Assembly: GCA_903903365.1 (NCBI GenBank)
Contig: CAIUYS010000571.1
Span: 1 to 8,977 of the forward strand
From: an uncultured Methylococcaceae bacterium
GTDB lineage: Bacteria; Pseudomonadota; Gammaproteobacteria; Methylococcales; Methylomonadaceae
DNA length: 8,977 nucleotides
Direction: 5' to 3'
Shown: positions 6,870-8,977 of the stretch, piece after piece
Position numbering within the stretch: the first letter of the stretch is position 1
How the letters are laid out: each line of letters starts with the position of its first letter
Translations under genes and position numbers: made by a program
The notes under the pieces: model-generated
Databases searched by the model: none
What the model saw: the letters and a program-made list of their open reading frames with translations, nothing else
What the model was told of the DNA's origin: nothing

Positions 6870-7475
6870 TCAATAGGTTTTCATCAGTCCATCCAGTGTC
6901 AATCCACAACTGGGCACAAAAGCCTGCATAAAAAATATAACTTCCGGTTGCTCCGACTCGCTAATCGCTTGGGCCAGTTGTTGTGCTGCGGTTTCAAATT
7001 CGGTATTGCCGGCTTTTAATTCAGCCTGACATTTAAGATAAGCGGATATTTTATCGGCAGCTTTGATGATTTTCACATGCGCTTCCGGCATGTTCTCATG
7101 ATGAATAAGCACCTTAAAATCTTCGAGAAGCTCGGTCGGTAAAAGAGCCAGCAACTCCAGTTCTGCCTGTTTTTCTATTTGTTTATAAGCTGCATTGATT
7201 TCTTTGGAGTGATATTTGATAGGGGTAGGCAAATCGCCCGTAATCACTTCGGTAATATCGTGATACAACGCGGCGGTCGCGATAGCATTGGCATCAACAT
7301 CACCGTCGTAGTAGCGGTTTTTAATCAAGGCCAAGGTGTGCGCAATCACAGATACTTCCCAACTGTGCTCCATGACATTTTCTTCATGGGCATTACGTTT
7401 AAGCCCCCAGCGTTTAATCCATCTTAGCCTTGATAAGTAGGCGTAGAAACTGCTTGTTACGGTTATCTCTTTCAT
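6870..7475 (-). CDS. yfbR: 5'-deoxynucleotidase, HD-domain, YfbR family
   Basis: Cytoplasmic metal-dependent phosphohydrolase that removes the 5' phosphate from deoxyribonucleoside monophosphates; in E. coli, YfbR acts in dNMP and nucleotide-pool turnover. The protein has 201 residues, close to the E. coli length of about 199. The HD active site is complete: H37 (in ENVMEHS), H72-D73 (YHD) and D141 for the metal, E76 as the catalytic acid or base, and R22-W23 for substrate recognition. Each sits four residues later than its E. coli counterpart, as expected from a longer N-terminus. TGDLPTPIKY (79-88) and SAYLKCQAEL (144-153) are family motifs. AGGA lies 11 bases before the ATG, a long but usable spacing. 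It is on the same strand as the exporter operon with no evident terminator between them, but a functional link is not indicated. It is divergent from rbgA. Confidence 0.96.
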   Translation of the reverse strand: MKEITVTSSFYAYLSRLRWIKRWGLKRNAHEENVMEHSWEVSVIAHTLALIKNRYYDGDVDANAIATAALYHDITEVITGDLPTPIKYHSKEINAAYKQIEKQAELELLALLPTELLEDFKVLIHHENMPEAHVKIIKAADKISAYLKCQAELKAGNTEFETAAQQLAQAISESEQPEVIFFMQAFVPSCGLTLDGLMKTY

Positions 7476-7730
7476 GATGTTGATTTTCCTACTTTTTAAG
7501 GCTGCAATCTGGTATTGTGGTCAGTTAATGTAATCGACAAAAGTCTTTTAACAAAAATAAATCATCGGTTTTATTTGATTTTTATCATAAAAACACAAGA
7601 CAAAGCATAACACTTCATGCCGTTCGTGGTGAGACATGCTGTTAAAGTTAAAGACTGTCTTGAATCGGCGTGTTCCGGTTTGCTTATTTTACCTGTTAAA
7701 TCCAACATCATCTTACTCTAAAAAAAAATT
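7476..7730. other. Divergent intergenic region between yfbR and rbgA
   Basis: This 255-base AT-rich gap must hold promoters for two divergent genes. A weak sigma-70-like candidate for rbgA is TTGAAT (7661-7666), 18 bases, TATTTT (7685-7690), matching consensus at four of six bases in each box. For yfbR I could not choose one. Also present are a 15-base AT palindrome (TTTTTAT C ATAAAAA, 7579-7593), a run of nine A (7720-7728) just before the rbgA start, and a possible 34-codon ORF (7617-7721) with no ribosome site. Confidence 0.5.
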
Positions 7731-8651
7731 ATGCTTATTCAGTGGTACCCCGGTCACATGCACAAGGCCAGCAAAGAAATCAAAGAAATCCTGCCCCAGG
7801 TTGACATGATTATTGAAGTGCTGGATGCACGTATTCCTTTCAGTAGCCAAAACCCAATGGTTGCAAAGCTGCGTGGCGACAAACCCTGCATCAAAATACT
7901 CAGCAAAAGCGATCTTGCCGACCCGGAAATTACCCAGCAATGGCAAACTTATCTGGAGCAAGAGCAGGGCGTAAAAACGCTGGCGGTTACTATTGAGCAT
8001 CCGGAGAAAATACGCCAAATAACGGATTTGTGCCATAAAATGCTGCCGGATAAAGCGCCCGCGTCCAAACTTATCAATACCCTGATTATGGGGATTCCCA
8101 ATGTCGGTAAATCAACATTGATCAATATATTGGCAGGCAGAATGATTGCCAAAACCGGTAATGAACCCGCCGTTACCAAAACACAACAACGCATAGCAAT
8201 AGATAACGGCATTGTTTTATTAGACACGCCGGGGTTGCTGTGGGGCAACGTTGAAAATAAAAACAGCGGTTACCGTCTGGCCACTACCGGTGCCATCAAA
8301 GATACGGCGATAGACCATGAACAAATCGCTTCTTTTGCGGCTGAATACTTGTTAATCCATTATCCGGATTTCTTGAAGGCCCGATTTCAATTGGATCCAC
8401 TACCCCAAACTGAACATGAACTGATGCAGGCTATCGGCAAAAATCGGGGTTGTTTACGCTCAGGTGGCCGTGTTGAGATGGATAAAGTCGCTAAAATTCT
8501 GCTCGCTGAATTACGCGCAGGAACCATAGGCAGAGTCAGTCTTGAAACGCCACCCATGATGGAGGAAGAACTGATTGAGCTTGCCATCATTCGTGAAGAG
8601 AAAGCCGCAAAGAAAAAAGCCAGAAAGCAAACATGGAAAGGGTCAAATTAG
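7731..8651 (+). CDS. rbgA: Ribosome biogenesis GTPase, circularly permuted (YlqF/RbgA family)
   Basis: GTPase that acts on late 50S subunit assembly in Bacillus subtilis (RbgA/YlqF); the same role is inferred here. The protein has 306 residues. The G motifs occur in the permuted order typical of the family: G4 as LSKSD at 57-61 (a Ser variant of NKxD), then G1 GIPNVGKST at 121-129, a G2 Thr at about 149, and G3 DTPG at 165-168. The N-terminus QWYPGHMHKA (4-13) contains His9, the residue shown to be catalytic in B. subtilis RbgA, and DARIPFSSQNP (32-42) is characteristic. A helical C-terminal domain (about 190-285) ends in a Lys/Arg-rich tail (KAAKKKARKQ, 291-300), plausibly for rRNA contact. 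The start is set by homology because no Shine-Dalgarno sequence precedes it, only nine A residues. It is divergent from yfbR and convergent with the APS kinase gene. Confidence 0.96.
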   Translation: MLIQWYPGHMHKASKEIKEILPQVDMIIEVLDARIPFSSQNPMVAKLRGDKPCIKILSKSDLADPEITQQWQTYLEQEQGVKTLAVTIEHPEKIRQITDLCHKMLPDKAPASKLINTLIMGIPNVGKSTLINILAGRMIAKTGNEPAVTKTQQRIAIDNGIVLLDTPGLLWGNVENKNSGYRLATTGAIKDTAIDHEQIASFAAEYLLIHYPDFLKARFQLDPLPQTEHELMQAIGKNRGCLRSGGRVEMDKVAKILLAELRAGTIGRVSLETPPMMEEELIELAIIREEKAAKKKARKQTWKGSN

Positions 8652-8685
8652 CATTAATTATTCGCCTGGATTAAGACTGACTTAG

Positions 8686-8724
8686 CCCGAATGATCTGCC
8701 GACGAAGAAGGCGCATCATTCGGG
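8686..8724. terminator. Hairpin in the convergent rbgA/cysC gap, possible bidirectional terminator
   Basis: CCCGAATGAT (8686-8695) and ATCATTCGGG (8715-8724) are perfect reverse complements. After one C-C mismatch, the stem can extend by four more pairs (TGCC with GGCG, including one T-G wobble), leaving a 9-base loop. The position, 35 bases after the rbgA stop and 29 bases after the opposing gene's stop, fits a shared terminator. However, no T-tract follows on either strand, so it may be an mRNA-end protecting stem or a repeat-type element instead. Confidence 0.45.
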
Positions 8725-8752
8725 ATTGACGGGCTTCGAAAGCTCATTCCGT

Positions 8753-8977
8753 CTATTGTCCTGATTTAATAATACCTTGTTGCCCAAGCAGGTTTAACAC
8801 CTTTACAACGCTTTCCTCCAGGCTTAATTCGTGGGTGTTAATAACCAGTTCTGGTTGTTCCGGTGCTTCGTAGGGTGAACCAATACCGGTGAAAAAAGGT
8901 ATTTCTCCGGCTCTGGCTTTTTTATATAAACCTTTTACGTCTCTTTGTTCGCAGGTTTCAATCGGGCATTGGCAATA
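8753..8977 (-). CDS. cysC: Adenylylsulfate (APS) kinase, C-terminal fragment (5' end off window)
   Basis: Only the last 74 residues plus a TAG stop (8753-8755) lie in the window; the frame is open to the right edge. APS kinase phosphorylates adenylylsulfate at the 3' position to make PAPS in sulfate assimilation. The family signature is plain: CEQRDVKGLYKKARAGEIP (residues 9-27 of the fragment), then FTGIGSPYEAPEQPELVI (29-46), matching the CysC region after the APS-binding loop. The P-loop and the rest of the kinase would lie off the window. The fragment cannot show whether this is a free CysC of about 200 residues or the C-terminal domain of a CysN-CysC or sulfurylase-kinase fusion. It converges on rbgA. 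Confidence 0.9.
   Translation of the reverse strand, partial: YCQCPIETCEQRDVKGLYKKARAGEIPFFTGIGSPYEAPEQPELVINTHELSLEESVVKVLNLLGQQGIIKSGQ

Noticed and set aside
6845..6872. Possible rho-independent terminator after yfbR
   Set aside because: A T-rich stretch follows the stop, but the only hairpin before it has a 3-bp stem.
7579..7593. AT-only palindrome TTTTTAT C ATAAAAA
   Set aside because: Such palindromes arise easily in AT-rich intergenic DNA, and it does not match a Fur box or another operator that I recognise.
7536..7660. Imperfect inverted pair GACAAAAGTCTTTTAAC (7536-7552) and GTTAAAGACTGTC (7648-7660)
   Set aside because: The arms differ in length and need gaps, and they are 95 bases apart in AT-rich DNA. 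Not enough to call a regulatory structure.
7713..8036. A 107-codon minus-strand ORF opposite the start of rbgA
   Set aside because: Antisense shadow of the conserved RbgA N-terminus and G4 region; its sequence resembles no family I know.
1..8977. Mobile element, CRISPR array, prophage or defence island
   Set aside because: I saw no transposase, integrase, terminal repeats, direct-repeat arrays or toxin-antitoxin pairs. All long ORFs belong to familiar housekeeping or exporter families.

Overview
The window looks like an ordinary chromosomal segment from a gammaproteobacterium. The evidence is a YfbR-type 5'-nucleotidase with every known active-site residue, an exporter set whose proteins closely resemble the E. 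coli YhiI/RbbA/YhhJ set, and a CysC-type APS kinase. Genus cannot be fixed from the sequence; base composition is mildly AT-leaning and the intergenic gaps are AT-rich. I see no tRNA, rRNA, insertion sequence, CRISPR array or phage gene.

Layout. Positions 1-6644 are one tightly packed minus-strand operon, read right to left: an outer-membrane TolC-family channel (5355-6644), a HlyD-family periplasmic adaptor (4192-5301), a double-NBD ABC ATPase (2249-4213), a first ABC-2 permease (1098-2252) and a second ABC-2 permease (from 1101, running off the left edge about 20 residues before its expected end). The last four genes overlap by 22, 4 and 4 bases. Upstream, on the same strand, is yfbR (6870-7475). 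Divergent from it is rbgA/ylqF (7731-8651), a circularly permuted ribosome-assembly GTPase. Converging on rbgA from the right edge is the C-terminal 74 residues of an adenylylsulfate kinase (8753-8977), with a 10-bp-arm hairpin in the gap between them.

How the genes work together. The five operon genes encode all parts of a tripartite ABC exporter: a heterodimeric inner-membrane permease pair with large periplasmic loops, one ATPase polypeptide carrying both nucleotide-binding domains, a membrane-anchored adaptor, and a dedicated outer-membrane duct. In E. coli the related RbbA is a single fused protein (two NBDs plus permease) and its operon has no tolC. Here the ATPase and permease halves are separate genes joined by an ATGA overlap, and a tolC leads the operon. 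The substrate cannot be read from the sequence.

The most useful second-look items are the split RbbA architecture, the asymmetric ATP sites of the double ATPase (both defects fall in the same predicted composite site), the domain appended after each NBD, a perfect 9-bp inverted repeat upstream of tolC, and the lack of a Shine-Dalgarno sequence at rbgA. I found no convincing wholly new system.
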